A stretch of 58,718 bases of DNA. Source: an uncultured Lachnospiraceae bacterium (GTDB lineage: Bacteria > Bacillota > Clostridia > Lachnospirales > Lachnospiraceae). A model generated the notes under the pieces. That model made no database searches, was not told where the DNA came from, and was given only the letters and a program-made list of their open reading frames with translations. This document shows positions 16,873-25,696 of the stretch, in pieces. Both the position numbers and the translations under genes were made by a program. The stretch is from the NCBI GenBank assembly GCA_947174505.1, contig CAMWJF010000024.1, forward strand, positions 1 to 58,718, written 5' to 3'. Numbering within the stretch: position 1 is the first letter of the stretch; the number at the start of each line of letters is the position of its first letter.

Positions 16873-17286
16873 CTATGATTTCCCTTTGCGTTCCTTAAGC
16901 TCGGTCTCCATGCGTACGATCTGCTTCGCATTTTCGTTCGCCTCCTTCTGGAGACTCTTGACATTTTTCTCAGTATTTTCCAGCTTCATCTGTGCCGCGA
17001 TGAGGTCATGCTTCAGCGCGTACACCTCGTCGTTCTTGCTCTTTAAATCCTCTTCCAGAATGGTGATCTGCTTCTTCGCCTTAAAATAATCATCCGCGAT
17101 ATTGAGCTGTAGCAGCACATTCTGCGTATCCACCGGCTGTCGCCTGAAACTGTCAATCTTATTATACTCCGCTATTTTATTGTTTATGTAGGACGCCACC
17201 TTCTGTAGGTACTCCTCACTCTCATAACCGCTCAGCGTGAAAACCTTGCCGGCGATAATCACTTCTGTATCTGTTTTTGTTGACAT
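16873..17286 (-). CDS. zapA: Cell division protein ZapA
   Basis: 137 residues. ZapA bundles FtsZ filaments at the division ring. The N-terminal family domain (TEVIIAGKVFTLSGYESEEY, then VASYINNKIAEYNK) is followed by a long charged coiled coil from about residue 62 to the C-terminus (ITILEEDLKSKNDEVYALK). This is longer than the roughly 85-100 residue minimal form but usual in clostridia. GGAGG lies 9 bases before ATG 17286. Downstream of ruvB on the same strand, with a terminator after it. Confidence 0.92.
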   Translation of the reverse strand: MSTKTDTEVIIAGKVFTLSGYESEEYLQKVASYINNKIAEYNKIDSFRRQPVDTQNVLLQLNIADDYFKAKKQITILEEDLKSKNDEVYALKHDLIAAQMKLENTEKNVKSLQKEANENAKQIVRMETELKERKGKS

Positions 17287-17416
17287 AGGAGCGCCCCTCC
17301 ATCGCTTTACCTATAATATCATCATCATTATATCTGCCTTAAGACGGAATTTCAAGCCCCACTTTCTTATTTGTGTAACATTTCCGTAACATTTTCCCGG
17401 ACGCTTCTTTTTATAA

Positions 17417-18415
17417 TTATGTCGGAATCTCCAATCCAAAATGCCGGTAAGCAAGATCAGTGACCATTCTTCCCCTGGGCGTACGGTTCAGAAATCCATT
17501 CTGGATCAGATACGGCTCGTACACGTCCTCTATCGTCCCGGCATCCTCCCCGATAGCCGCCGCCAGCGTGTCAAGTCCCACCGGGCCGCCCTTAAACTTC
17601 TCCATCATGGTTATAAGAATGTTCCTGTCCACATGATCCAGTCCCATTTTATCCACATCCATCAGATCAAGCGCCACTTTCGCAACCTCTTCCGTGATCG
17701 CGCCGTCATACTTTACCTGTGCGAAGTCCCTCACCCGTTTCAAAATACGGTTGGCAAGGCGCGGCGTCCCCCGGCTCCTTCTGGCCAGCTCCACGGCTCC
17801 CTTCTCGTCAATCGCAACCCCTAGCTTTTTCGCCGACTGTCTTATGATGACCGTAAGCTCCTTCACCGTGTAAAACTCCAGCCTGTGAATCATACCGAAG
17901 CGGTCACGCAGCGGCGCGGTCAGAAGCCCCGCCCTGGTAGTGGCCCCCACCAGCGTAAAATGCGGCAGGTCAAGACGGATGGAACGGGCTGTCGGGCCTT
18001 TCCCAATCATAATGTCAATGGCATAATCCTCCATGGCGGGATACAAAACCTCCTCCACCTGCCGGTTTAATCTGTGTATTTCATCCACAAAGAGCAGATC
18101 CCCCTCCTGCAGATTATTGAGGATCGCCGCCATCTCCCCCGGCTTCTCGATCGCCGGGCCGCTGGTGACCTTCATGTGCACTCCCATCTCATTGGCAATG
18201 ATGCCTGCAAGGGTTGTCTTGCCAAGTCCGGGCGGTCCGTAAAACAGCACGTGATCCAGCGCGTCCCCCCTCTGCTTCGCCGCCTCAATGTAAATCCTGA
18301 GATTGCCCTTCACCTTTTCCTGACCAATATAGTCAACAAGACTCTGGGGCCGCAGTGACCCTTCTATCTTTATATCTTCCTCTATCAGATTTGTCTCTAT
18401 CATTCTACCCGGCAT
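17417..18415 (-). CDS. ruvB: Holliday junction DNA helicase RuvB
   Basis: 332-residue AAA+ motor that drives branch migration with RuvA. Walker [12 protein letters not shown] (about 60-70), Walker [11 protein letters not shown] (about 107-116), sensor GATTRAG, arginine finger region and the C-terminal winged helix [21 protein letters not shown] lies 5 bases before ATG 18415. Its partner ruvA is not adjacent; it is 6.5 kb away at 24971, on the same strand, with four other genes between. Confidence 0.98.
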   Translation of the reverse strand: MPGRMIETNLIEEDIKIEGSLRPQSLVDYIGQEKVKGNLRIYIEAAKQRGDALDHVLFYGPPGLGKTTLAGIIANEMGVHMKVTSGPAIEKPGEMAAILNNLQEGDLLFVDEIHRLNRQVEEVLYPAMEDYAIDIMIGKGPTARSIRLDLPHFTLVGATTRAGLLTAPLRDRFGMIHRLEFYTVKELTVIIRQSAKKLGVAIDEKGAVELARRSRGTPRLANRILKRVRDFAQVKYDGAITEEVAKVALDLMDVDKMGLDHVDRNILITMMEKFKGGPVGLDTLAAAIGEDAGTIEDVYEPYLIQNGFLNRTPRGRMVTDLAYRHFGLEIPT

Positions 18416-18608
18416 AATTACCTCCGTGCCAAAATATGCGTATACAGATTATTCTGGAATCTTTTATCTCTTTTGCCTTCCGTTCCCAATCATAGCATTT
18501 TCCCTCCCGCTTCGCAAGCTGTACGCCACCTCTGTGATTCTCTGCATAAAACACGGCGCTTCCCGGTCAGCCGTCCCTGCTGCTGCGTTTTAGAAGTTCT
18601 TTTTTCTC

Positions 18609-18637
18609 TTGTCAAGCATCCCGTTTCATTATAAGAT
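18609..18637 (+). promoter_or_regulatory. Promoter upstream of the DUF1538-PII genes
   Basis: TTGTCA (18609-18614) and TAAGAT (18632-18637), 17-base spacer, about 70 bases before the DUF1538 start. Nothing else is recognised in the 293-base gap between ruvB and this gene. Confidence 0.6.
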
Positions 18638-18709
18638 AATATCGTGGGCAGCCTATTTACGAAGCCGTCCGCCAATAAAAAAGTAAAATGAGCTAAATGG
18701 GGTGACTGT

Positions 18710-20269
18710 TTGCAGGCAAAAATAATTTTACGCGGAAAACTCATGGAAAAACTGCGCGAGGCATTGGTGGCCGTGCTGCCGATCATTGTCATCGTTCTCC
18801 TTTTATGCTTTTCGGTGGCGCCGATCTCTCCCAGCATTCTCCTGTGCTTTCTGATCGGCGCCGTCCTGCTGATTCTGGGCATGATGTTTTTTACACTGGG
18901 CGCGGAGCTTGCCATGTCTCCCATGGGCGAGAAGGTGGGCACCTGCATGACCAAGAGTAAAAAGCTCAGCGTTATCGTTTCCCTTTCGTTCCTTCTCGGC
19001 TTTATCATCACCGTATCCGAACCGGACCTGCAGGTGCTTGCAGGACAGGTGCCCTCCATCCCGAACGGTATCCTGATCGGCGCGGTGGCCGGAGGCGTGG
19101 CGCTCTTTCTGGTGATCGCCCTGCTCCGTATGCTGTTTCGCATTCCCCTGCCGCCCCTGCTTATCTTCTTTTATATTCTGGTCTTTGTTCTTGCGCTTTT
19201 CGTGCCGGATGATTTTTTAAGTGTAGCCTTTGATTCCGGCGGCGTTACCACGGGTCCCATGACAGTGCCCTTTATTATGGCGCTTGGCGTTGGCGTTGCC
19301 GCCATCCGTAATGACCGCCACGCTGCGGACGACAGCTTCGGTCTGGTGGCTCTGTGTTCCATCGGCCCCATCGTGTCCGTACTGATCCTCGGCATGATTT
19401 ATCATCCCGGCGAAAGCAGCTATGTACCTCCGGTCATTCCCTCCGTACAGGACTCTGTAGAGCTGTGGATGCTGTTCCACCGGGGATTTCCTACCTACAT
19501 AGCGGAGATCGCAGTCTCCCTCTTCCCGATCGTGCTCTTTTTCGGGCTGTTTCAGCTTGCGGTACTTAAGCTTTCCAGACGTACCTTATCCAAGATGCTG
19601 GTCGGTCTGGCTTATACCTACATCGGGCTGGTTCTGTTTATGACAGGCGTAAACGTTGGCTTTATGCCCGCCGGAAACTATCTGGGACAGATATTAGGCT
19701 CCTCCTCCAATCCTTGGTTTCTCATTCCGATTGCCATGGTTATGGGCTTCTTTATTGTAAAGGCCGAGCCTGCTGTCTATGTATTGAACAAACAGGTGGA
19801 GGAAATCACTGACGGCGCCATTTCCGCAGGCTCCATGGGAACCTGTCTTTCCGTGGGTGTCGCCATATCCCTCGGCATCGCCATGCTGCGCGTGCTGACA
19901 GGCATCTCCGTCATGTGGTTTCTAATCCCCGGCTATGCCTTCGCCCTTGGCATTTCCTTTTTCGTACCGAAGATTTATACCGCCATCGCCTTTGACTCCG
20001 GCGGCGTGGCCTCCGGCCCTATGACCGCAGCCTTTCTGCTTCCGCTGGCGCAGGGTGCCTGCGGCGCCGTCGGCGGCAGCATCGTGACGGACGCTTTTGG
20101 CATTGTGGCGATGGTTGCCATGACGCCTCTCATCACCATACAGCTTCTCGGCCTCCTCTCCCAGCGCCAGAAAGCGCCGGGCAGAAAGAAACACCGCCTG
20201 CCGATTCCCGCTGCTGGCCTCGCCGCAGGCGCTGCAGCCGAGCCGGAGGATCTGATTATAGAGCTCTAG
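18710..20269 (+). CDS. DUF1538 family membrane protein (putative transporter, internally duplicated)
   Basis: 519 residues with about twelve hydrophobic segments. The protein is two related halves: FDSGGVTTGPMT near residue 175 and FDSGGVASGPMT near residue 428 occupy equivalent positions, and each half also has an EP motif within a membrane segment (SEPDLQVLAG; AEPAVYVLN). This inverted or parallel duplication is typical of transporters; the substrate is unknown. Start: TTG 18710 with GGGGTG about 4 bases upstream, or ATG 18743 (MEKLREALVAVLP), which has only a weak site. The C-terminal tail after 490 is Ala-rich. It is followed by a double PII protein, suggesting PII-type control of the transporter (inference by analogy to GlnK-AmtB). 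Confidence 0.85.
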   Translation: MQAKIILRGKLMEKLREALVAVLPIIVIVLLLCFSVAPISPSILLCFLIGAVLLILGMMFFTLGAELAMSPMGEKVGTCMTKSKKLSVIVSLSFLLGFIITVSEPDLQVLAGQVPSIPNGILIGAVAGGVALFLVIALLRMLFRIPLPPLLIFFYILVFVLALFVPDDFLSVAFDSGGVTTGPMTVPFIMALGVGVAAIRNDRHAADDSFGLVALCSIGPIVSVLILGMIYHPGESSYVPPVIPSVQDSVELWMLFHRGFPTYIAEIAVSLFPIVLFFGLFQLAVLKLSRRTLSKMLVGLAYTYIGLVLFMTGVNVGFMPAGNYLGQILGSSSNPWFLIPIAMVMGFFIVKAEPAVYVLNKQVEEITDGAISAGSMGTCLSVGVAISLGIAMLRVLTGISVMWFLIPGYAFALGISFFVPKIYTAIAFDSGGVASGPMTAAFLLPLAQGACGAVGGSIVTDAFGIVAMVAMTPLITIQLLGLLSQRQKAPGRKKHRLPIPAAGLAAGAAAEPEDLIIEL

Positions 20270-20326
20270 CGTACTGTTCGGTTTTTATATAGACCAGACT
20301 GTCTGACCGCAGAAGAACCATACGGT

Positions 20327-20415
20327 ATCTCAACATCATGTAAACGGAGGATACTTTTGTATGACGGTGATTGGAAATCCGATAAGCATCTCAGCATCAT
20401 ATAAACGGAGGATAC
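20327..20415 (+). repeat. Duplicated 28-base translation-initiation segment
   Basis: Two near-identical segments at 20327-20354 and 20388-20415 (period 61), each ending TAAACGGAGGATAC, so the GGAGG ribosome site is present twice. The first copy serves a short leader ORF, the second the PII gene. Confidence 0.8.
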
Positions 20416-20426
20416 GCCATGAGTGA
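20361..20426 (+). CDS. 21-residue leader ORF overlapping the PII gene start
   Basis: ATG 20361 with GGAGG 10 bases upstream begins a 21-codon ORF (start MTVIGNPISIS). Its TGA at 20424-20426 overlaps the first codons of the PII gene (ATG 20419). The second ribosome site lies inside this ORF. Layout fits translational coupling; the peptide itself has no recognisable motif. It may simply be a by-product of the 61-base duplication. Confidence 0.45.
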   Translation: MTVIGNPISISASYKRRIRHE

Positions 20427-21144
20427 ACTATATATGATGACAGCCATCATCACCAGGGACCGCACAAGGGAATTCGCTGCCTTTTACGACAAGCATAATG
20501 TCCCGGTCAATTTCATCACACTGGGAAACGGAACCGCCACCAATGAACTGATGGACTATTTCGGTCTGGACGGCTCGGAAAAGGCCGTAATCTTTTCTGT
20601 AGTCACCCGCAGGACATGGAAAAAACTGAAAACCGGTCTGGAACGGGACATGCGCATTGACATTCCCGGCACAGGCGTCGCGTTTATCATTCCGCTGGCC
20701 AGCATCGGCGGCCTCCGTCAGCTCCGCTTCCTGACAGGGGAAGAAACCTATGAAAATGGGGAGGAAACAGTTTTGAAGGATACCAAATACGAGCTTTTAG
20801 TCATCATCGCCAATCAGGGCTATACCGAAATGATTATGGACGCCGCAAGAAAAATGCAGGCAGGCGGCGGTACCGTGATCCACGCCAAGGGCACCGGCAT
20901 GGAAAGCGCGGACAAATTCTTAGGCGTCACGCTTGCCTCCGAAAAGGAAATCATCTTCATCGTGGTAAAGAAGGAACAGAAAAACGCCATCATGCGCGCC
21001 ATCATGGAGGACGCCGGACTCAACTCCAAAGCAAAGTCCGTGGTCTTCTCCCTTCCCGTAACGGAAACCGCAGGTATGCGCCTGTTAGAAGAATACGCGG
21101 CGGAGGATACCGATGAGGAGGCGTCTGATTCTGCACAGAATTGA
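20419..21144 (+). CDS. Double-domain PII-like regulator
   Basis: 241 residues that read as two PII-type ferredoxin-like domains in tandem (about 1-108 and 118-215), each with alternating beta-alpha-beta order. The second is clearest: YELLVIIANQGYTEMIMDAARKMQAGGGTVIHAKGTG, in pieces of which GGGTVIHAKGTG resembles the PII T-loop/nucleotide region. PII proteins sense ATP/ADP and 2-oxoglutarate or related ligands and bind partner proteins. Position directly after the DUF1538 membrane gene suggests it gates that protein (inference). A terminator follows at 21187. Confidence 0.85.
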   Translation: MSELYMMTAIITRDRTREFAAFYDKHNVPVNFITLGNGTATNELMDYFGLDGSEKAVIFSVVTRRTWKKLKTGLERDMRIDIPGTGVAFIIPLASIGGLRQLRFLTGEETYENGEETVLKDTKYELLVIIANQGYTEMIMDAARKMQAGGGTVIHAKGTGMESADKFLGVTLASEKEIIFIVVKKEQKNAIMRAIMEDAGLNSKAKSVVFSLPVTETAGMRLLEEYAAEDTDEEASDSAQN

Positions 21145-21186
21145 CCCCGCCCTGTTCTTTCAATCAGCGCACAGATTCTGTTGCCT

Positions 21187-21228
21187 CGCCGTCAGACACT
21201 TGCTGTTGTCAGACGGCGTTGTTTTTTT
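21187..21228 (+). terminator. Terminator of the DUF1538-PII unit
   Basis: CGCCGTCAGACA-(8)-TGTCAGACGGCG, 12-bp stem with one mismatch, then TTGTTTTTTT. It overlaps the 3' end of the convergent ABC exporter gene. Confidence 0.88.
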
Positions 21229-23110
21229 CCCGCGCCATTTCCTCCCGCCGGTACTGTAAGTGATACAGCCGGTAGTATTTCCCATGCAGTTCCAGAAGCT
21301 CCTGATGCGTACCCTGCTCCATGATCTTTCCGTGGGAAAGCACAATGATTTTGTCCGCATTCTGGATCGTGGACAGCCTGTGGGCCACCATCAGCATCGT
21401 TCCTATGTTCTGCATCTTTTCCAGCGAATTCTGGATCAGAAGTTCCGTTTCCGTGTCGATATTGGCCGTGGCCTCATCCAGAATCATCACCGCCGGTTTA
21501 TGCACAATGGTTCTGGCAAAGGATAAAAGCTGTCTCTGGCCCGCCGAGAAATTATTTCCTCTCTCACGCACTTCCTCGTCCAGTCCTTTTTCCAGCTTAT
21601 CAATGAAATGATCCGCATTCACATACCGGCAGGCCTCCCGGACTTGGGCATCCGAAATTCCCTCCGCCCGCAGTACGATATTGCTGCGGATCGTCCCCGA
21701 AAAGAGAAAGACATCCTGCAGCATCTGCCCGAAGTGCCTGCGCAGGGAGGCAGTCTTTATTTTGCGTATGTCAATCCCGTCTATGAGAATTTCTCCTTTC
21801 TGGAACTCATAATTTCTGCAGATCAAAGACAGGATCGTGGTCTTGCCGGAGCCTGTGGAACCCACAAAGGCCACCGTCTCCCTCGGCATCACATGGAAGG
21901 AAACGCCTTTTAACACCCACTCTCCCTCCACATAGGAAAACCACACATCCCGAAACTCAATCTCCCCTCTCATCGCCTCAAGCTCCACCGCATCCGGCGC
22001 ATCCTGTATGGCAGGCTCCAGGTCCATAATCGTGAAAACCTTCTCCGCAGAGGCAAACGCCGACTGCAGCCAGTTAAACTGCTCCGCCAGATTCTGGATC
22101 GGATTATAGAACTTTGAAATATACATGTAGAAAGACACCAATATGCCGCTCGCGATCACCTGTCCCATAAAAGCCCGATTTTCCAGATAGCCTCTGCCGC
22201 CCAGATACAAAAGACAGAGAATGGAGCTGACATACAGCATATACACCAGAGGCCGGAAAATGCCAAACACCAGTATCTGCTCCTGCTTCGCCCGCCCAAG
22301 GGCAATGCTTCTTTCCCGAAATTCCTGCATTTTTGCCTCCTCCCTGTTAAAAATCTGCGTAATCTTAATGCCCGACAGGTTTTCCGACAAATACGTGTTG
22401 ATATCCGTGGTACAGTCCTTTACCTTTCGGTAAGCCTTTCTGGAAAATTTGCGAAAAATCACCGTAAACAGCACGATAAAGGGTACAAAGCATAGGATCA
22501 TGAGAGTCAGCTCATAGCTTAACACAAGCATTGCCGCAAACACGCCCACGATCGCGAATATATTTCTCGCGAAGTTGACAAGCAGATTGGTAAACATCAT
22601 GGATATCGCGTTGGTGTCGTTGGTCACGCGGGTCACAAGCTTACCGACAGGAATCTCGTTAAGCTGTTCGTGGGAAAGGCTCTCGATCCTCACAAACAGG
22701 TCTTCCCTCATAACAGAGATAATTCTCTGCCCCGTCTTTTGCAGCACCACCGCCTGTATGTACGCGCACACCATGGAAACGAGCAGAATGCTCACATAGA
22801 CCGTCATCGCCCGGTAAATCTGCGGCATCCGGAACTCTCCCGCCACCAGCTCCTCAATCCGCCCAATAATAAAAGGGGAAACCACGTCATAGGCAATGGT
22901 AAACAGCATCACCGCACCCACCAGAAGAAACTGCGGCAGATAGGGTCTGGCGTAATGCAGAAGACGCCCCATAATTTCCCGGTCGCCAATCTGTCTCTCA
23001 AAACCCATCGTCTGTTTTTTGTCCCTCACCGTCAGATAGGCGGTCAGCAGAATGAGAGAGAACACCCCCACGATCGCGCCCACTACAATCAGCGGATAAT
23101 ACTCATACAT
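21209..23110 (-). CDS. ABC exporter, fused membrane-ATPase subunit (second of a pair)
   Basis: 633 residues; membrane domain (about 1-350, six segments plus an extra N-terminal segment) and ATPase domain. Walker A GSTGSGKTTIL, Walker B VMILDEATANID with the catalytic Glu, H-loop AHRLST. The signature motif is degenerate: FSAGQ instead of LSGGQ. Start ATG 23110 (MYEYYPLIVVG) overlaps the stop of the preceding subunit by 8 bases, so the two are translationally coupled. With its partner it forms a heterodimeric exporter of the BmrCD/LmrCD class; substrate unknown, drugs or lipids are common. Confidence 0.93.
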   Translation of the reverse strand: MYEYYPLIVVGAIVGVFSLILLTAYLTVRDKKQTMGFERQIGDREIMGRLLHYARPYLPQFLLVGAVMLFTIAYDVVSPFIIGRIEELVAGEFRMPQIYRAMTVYVSILLVSMVCAYIQAVVLQKTGQRIISVMREDLFVRIESLSHEQLNEIPVGKLVTRVTNDTNAISMMFTNLLVNFARNIFAIVGVFAAMLVLSYELTLMILCFVPFIVLFTVIFRKFSRKAYRKVKDCTTDINTYLSENLSGIKITQIFNREEAKMQEFRERSIALGRAKQEQILVFGIFRPLVYMLYVSSILCLLYLGGRGYLENRAFMGQVIASGILVSFYMYISKFYNPIQNLAEQFNWLQSAFASAEKVFTIMDLEPAIQDAPDAVELEAMRGEIEFRDVWFSYVEGEWVLKGVSFHVMPRETVAFVGSTGSGKTTILSLICRNYEFQKGEILIDGIDIRKIKTASLRRHFGQMLQDVFLFSGTIRSNIVLRAEGISDAQVREACRYVNADHFIDKLEKGLDEEVRERGNNFSAGQRQLLSFARTIVHKPAVMILDEATANIDTETELLIQNSLEKMQNIGTMLMVAHRLSTIQNADKIIVLSHGKIMEQGTHQELLELHGKYYRLYHLQYRREEMAREKNNAV

Positions 23111-24887
23111 CGGCCTCACCTCCCGCTTCCTCCTCCATGCGCTGTAAATCGACCATCCGCCGATAGTCCGCACAGCTCTCATACAGGCGCTCATGGCTGC
23201 CCACCGCGCAGACGCACCCTTCATCTATGAAAATAATCTTATCCATTTGCTCCACCGTGGAGATTCTGTGTGCAATCAATATCGTCGTCCGGCCTTTTCT
23301 GTTCTCCAGAAGATTTTTCAGAATCGTTTTCTCTGTCTTCATATCCACCGCCGAAACCGAATCATCCAAAATCAGGACAGCGGCCTCCTTTATGAGCGCC
23401 CGGGCAATAGAGATTCTCTGCTTCTGGCCGCCGGATACCGTCACGCCCCGCTCGCCCAGCACAGTCCGGTAGCCAGAAGTAAAGTCCACAATGTCATCAT
23501 GCACATCGGACAGCCTCGCCGCCCGCTCCACCAGCGCGTTGTCAGTCTCATCCACCGCAAAGGAGATATTATTTTCAATGGTGTCGGAAAAGAGGAAATT
23601 ATCCTGCGGCACATAGGAACACCCTTCCCGCACAGATCGGATGGAAACCGTGTTTACATCATGTCCGTCGATAAAGAGCGTGCCGTCCGGCACATTGTAA
23701 GCGCGCAGAATCAGATCCACCAAAATGGTCTTGCCGGAGCCGGTTCTGCCTACCACGCCCACGCTCTCTCCGGCATGGATGGTAAAGCTGACGTCCCGCA
23801 GCGCGTCCGTCTCCCCGTCCGGATAGCGGAACGTCAGATGCCGGAACTCGATCTCTCCGCGCATATCCGTAAGCTCCGTCACGCCTTCCCGATCCTTCAC
23901 CGTAATCCCGGCCTCCAAAAGCTCACCCACCCGGTTTAAGGACGCCTTCCCACGGGAAGTCTTCTCAATCAGCATGGACACCGCCATGACAGGCCATATA
24001 ACGGAATTAAAATACACAATATATTCCACAAGCCGTCCCGCATCAAATCTGCCGCAGTAAACCAGATAACCGCCGTACCCAAGAATCACGCAGATCACCG
24101 ACTCCACGAGCAGAAACGTCAGAATATCGAGCAGCGTGGAAATCCGTGTGTACGCCACATTGATTTCCTCGTTTTCCCGATTCAGCTTATCAAACTCCCG
24201 AAGCTCCAGAAGCTCTTTCACAAAGGCCTTAATGACCGCGATACCTGAAAAACTCTCCTGAGAAAAATCAGACAGTCTGGAAAACGCCTCCTGCCGGATC
24301 TCCCATTTCGCCTTCATCGCCTTAAACATCACCGTTCCGATCAGGAACAGAATTGCCATGGGGATCATGGAAAGCCCCGTCAACACCCTGTCCATGTTCC
24401 ACATCTTATAAAAGGCAAGTAGTCCTAAAAACAATGCGTCACAGAACATCAAAATGCCGTCTCCGAAGCACTCCTGTATGGTGTCCAGATCGTTGGTAAA
24501 CAGGCTTATCAGATTTCCCACTTTGTTCACCTGAAAGTAATCCTGCGAAAGATTCTTGCAGTGGTCAAACATGCGGTTCCGCAGATCGGTCTCCACCCGG
24601 ATTGCCGCGCCGTAGAAACTGACGCGCCACAAAAAACGCCCCACCACCATGACCAGAATGACCACGATGGCCCGCAGGCACACCTCATCCAGCAGCACAT
24701 CCATGGTGAAGGGTACAAGCACCCCGCCTATTTCCACAAGGCTGCTGTTCATGCCGTTCACCACGATGCGGTAAAGCTCCGGCAGGATCAGTTGAAAATA
24801 ATCCACAAAAACAAGCGCCGCAATGCCCACTAGCAAAAGCGGCCCGTGCTTGATATAGTAACGGTTAATATGTTTTCCGAAAATCAA
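23103..24887 (-). CDS. ABC exporter, fused membrane-ATPase subunit (first of a pair)
   Basis: 594 residues; six membrane segments (about 15-300) then ATPase domain with Walker A GRTGSGKTILV, signature VSGGQKQR and Walker B VLILDDSVSAVD, where Asp replaces the catalytic Glu. Combined with the FSAGQ signature of the partner, one composite ATP site is degenerate and the other canonical, the standard pattern of heterodimeric exporters. The frame is open to 24920, but a GGAGG lies 8 bases before TTG 24887 (start reads MIFGKHINRYYIKHG), which I take as the start. Lies downstream of ruvA, 83 bases away. Confidence 0.92.
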   Translation of the reverse strand: MIFGKHINRYYIKHGPLLLVGIAALVFVDYFQLILPELYRIVVNGMNSSLVEIGGVLVPFTMDVLLDEVCLRAIVVILVMVVGRFLWRVSFYGAAIRVETDLRNRMFDHCKNLSQDYFQVNKVGNLISLFTNDLDTIQECFGDGILMFCDALFLGLLAFYKMWNMDRVLTGLSMIPMAILFLIGTVMFKAMKAKWEIRQEAFSRLSDFSQESFSGIAVIKAFVKELLELREFDKLNRENEEINVAYTRISTLLDILTFLLVESVICVILGYGGYLVYCGRFDAGRLVEYIVYFNSVIWPVMAVSMLIEKTSRGKASLNRVGELLEAGITVKDREGVTELTDMRGEIEFRHLTFRYPDGETDALRDVSFTIHAGESVGVVGRTGSGKTILVDLILRAYNVPDGTLFIDGHDVNTVSIRSVREGCSYVPQDNFLFSDTIENNISFAVDETDNALVERAARLSDVHDDIVDFTSGYRTVLGERGVTVSGGQKQRISIARALIKEAAVLILDDSVSAVDMKTEKTILKNLLENRKGRTTILIAHRISTVEQMDKIIFIDEGCVCAVGSHERLYESCADYRRMVDLQRMEEEAGGEADV

Positions 24888-24934
24888 TGTACATTCCTCC
24901 GTGTGAGGCTCAGCCCGCATCCGTTCGCAAAACC

Positions 24935-24965
24935 GCGCCTTCGGCGCTCTACGTTGCTTCGCAAC
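24935..24965. other. Two small hairpins between ruvA and the exporter genes
   Basis: GCGCC-TTC-GGCGC (24935-24947) and GTTGC-TTC-GCAAC (24953-24965). Both have the same TTC (GAA on the minus strand) loop and sit just after the ruvA stop. No T-run follows, so termination is doubtful; mRNA 3'-end stabilisation is possible. Confidence 0.5.
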
Positions 24966-24970
24966 TGCTG

Positions 24971-25594
24971 TTAGAACATATGTTTCAGCGCAAGTTTAAG
25001 GATGGTTTCGGATGTTGCGTCCTCCGCGATCTCCACCTTTTTCACTGCAGCCGTGGCGTCGGATGCGGCATACCCCAGCGCAACTAACGCCTCTATCGCC
25101 TCCCGCCTCATCAGACTGTCACCGCCCTGTGCGCCTGATAAGGCGCTTCCCGCTACTCCGGCAGGCTCGCCAAGGCCCTTTAACGTATCCTCCAGAGAAA
25201 TCTTATCCCGCAGTTCCAGAATCACCCGCTCCGCCGTCTTCGCGCCGATCCCGGGCGCCTTGGAGATGGCCTTCGCATCCCCCGCCATAACGGCGAACCG
25301 CAGATCGTCCGCGCTCATCACCGAAAGAATCGCAAGACCGCCCTTGGGGCCGATCCCGCTGACCGCAATCAGCTTCTTAAAAATCTCCAGATCGTCTCTT
25401 GTCAGGAAGCCAAAGAGCTGAAACGCATCCTCCCTTACAAGCGTATAGGTGTATATTTTTACTTCATTTTCCACACCGGGCAGAAGCGCAGCCGTAGCGG
25501 TAGAAACCTTAATGTTATAACCGATTCCTCCGGCCTCCACGACCACCGCGTCCTCTTCGATTTCCTTCAGCGTCCCTTTTATGTATGCGTACAT
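24971..25594 (-). CDS. ruvA: Holliday junction helicase subunit RuvA
   Basis: 207 residues, normal length. Tetramer that binds the four-way junction and loads RuvB. N-terminal OB domain MYAYIKGTLKEIEEDAVVVE, FGFLTRDDLEIFKKLIAVSGIGPK leading into the first helix-hairpin-helix, second HhH SKAPGIGAKTAERVILELRDK (in part), acidic linker, and the C-terminal RuvB-binding domain EALVALGYAASDATAAVKKV. The frame is open upstream to 25648, but ATG 25594 matches the family N-terminus. ruvB is 6.5 kb downstream rather than adjacent. Confidence 0.97.
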   Translation of the reverse strand: MYAYIKGTLKEIEEDAVVVEAGGIGYNIKVSTATAALLPGVENEVKIYTYTLVREDAFQLFGFLTRDDLEIFKKLIAVSGIGPKGGLAILSVMSADDLRFAVMAGDAKAISKAPGIGAKTAERVILELRDKISLEDTLKGLGEPAGVAGSALSGAQGGDSLMRREAIEALVALGYAASDATAAVKKVEIAEDATSETILKLALKHMF

Positions 25595-25696
25595 GGTTCC
25601 CGTTCCCTTCGTTTTATGTTCTGCATCTGATTTCCGTGTCTGATGCATTGCGCATCCGTTCAGGCCCTTCCCGTCAGCCCGATACCATCCGCTTTT

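Noticed and set aside
24935..24965. Rho-independent terminator of ruvA
   Set aside because: Stems of 5 bp without a T-run on the minus strand.
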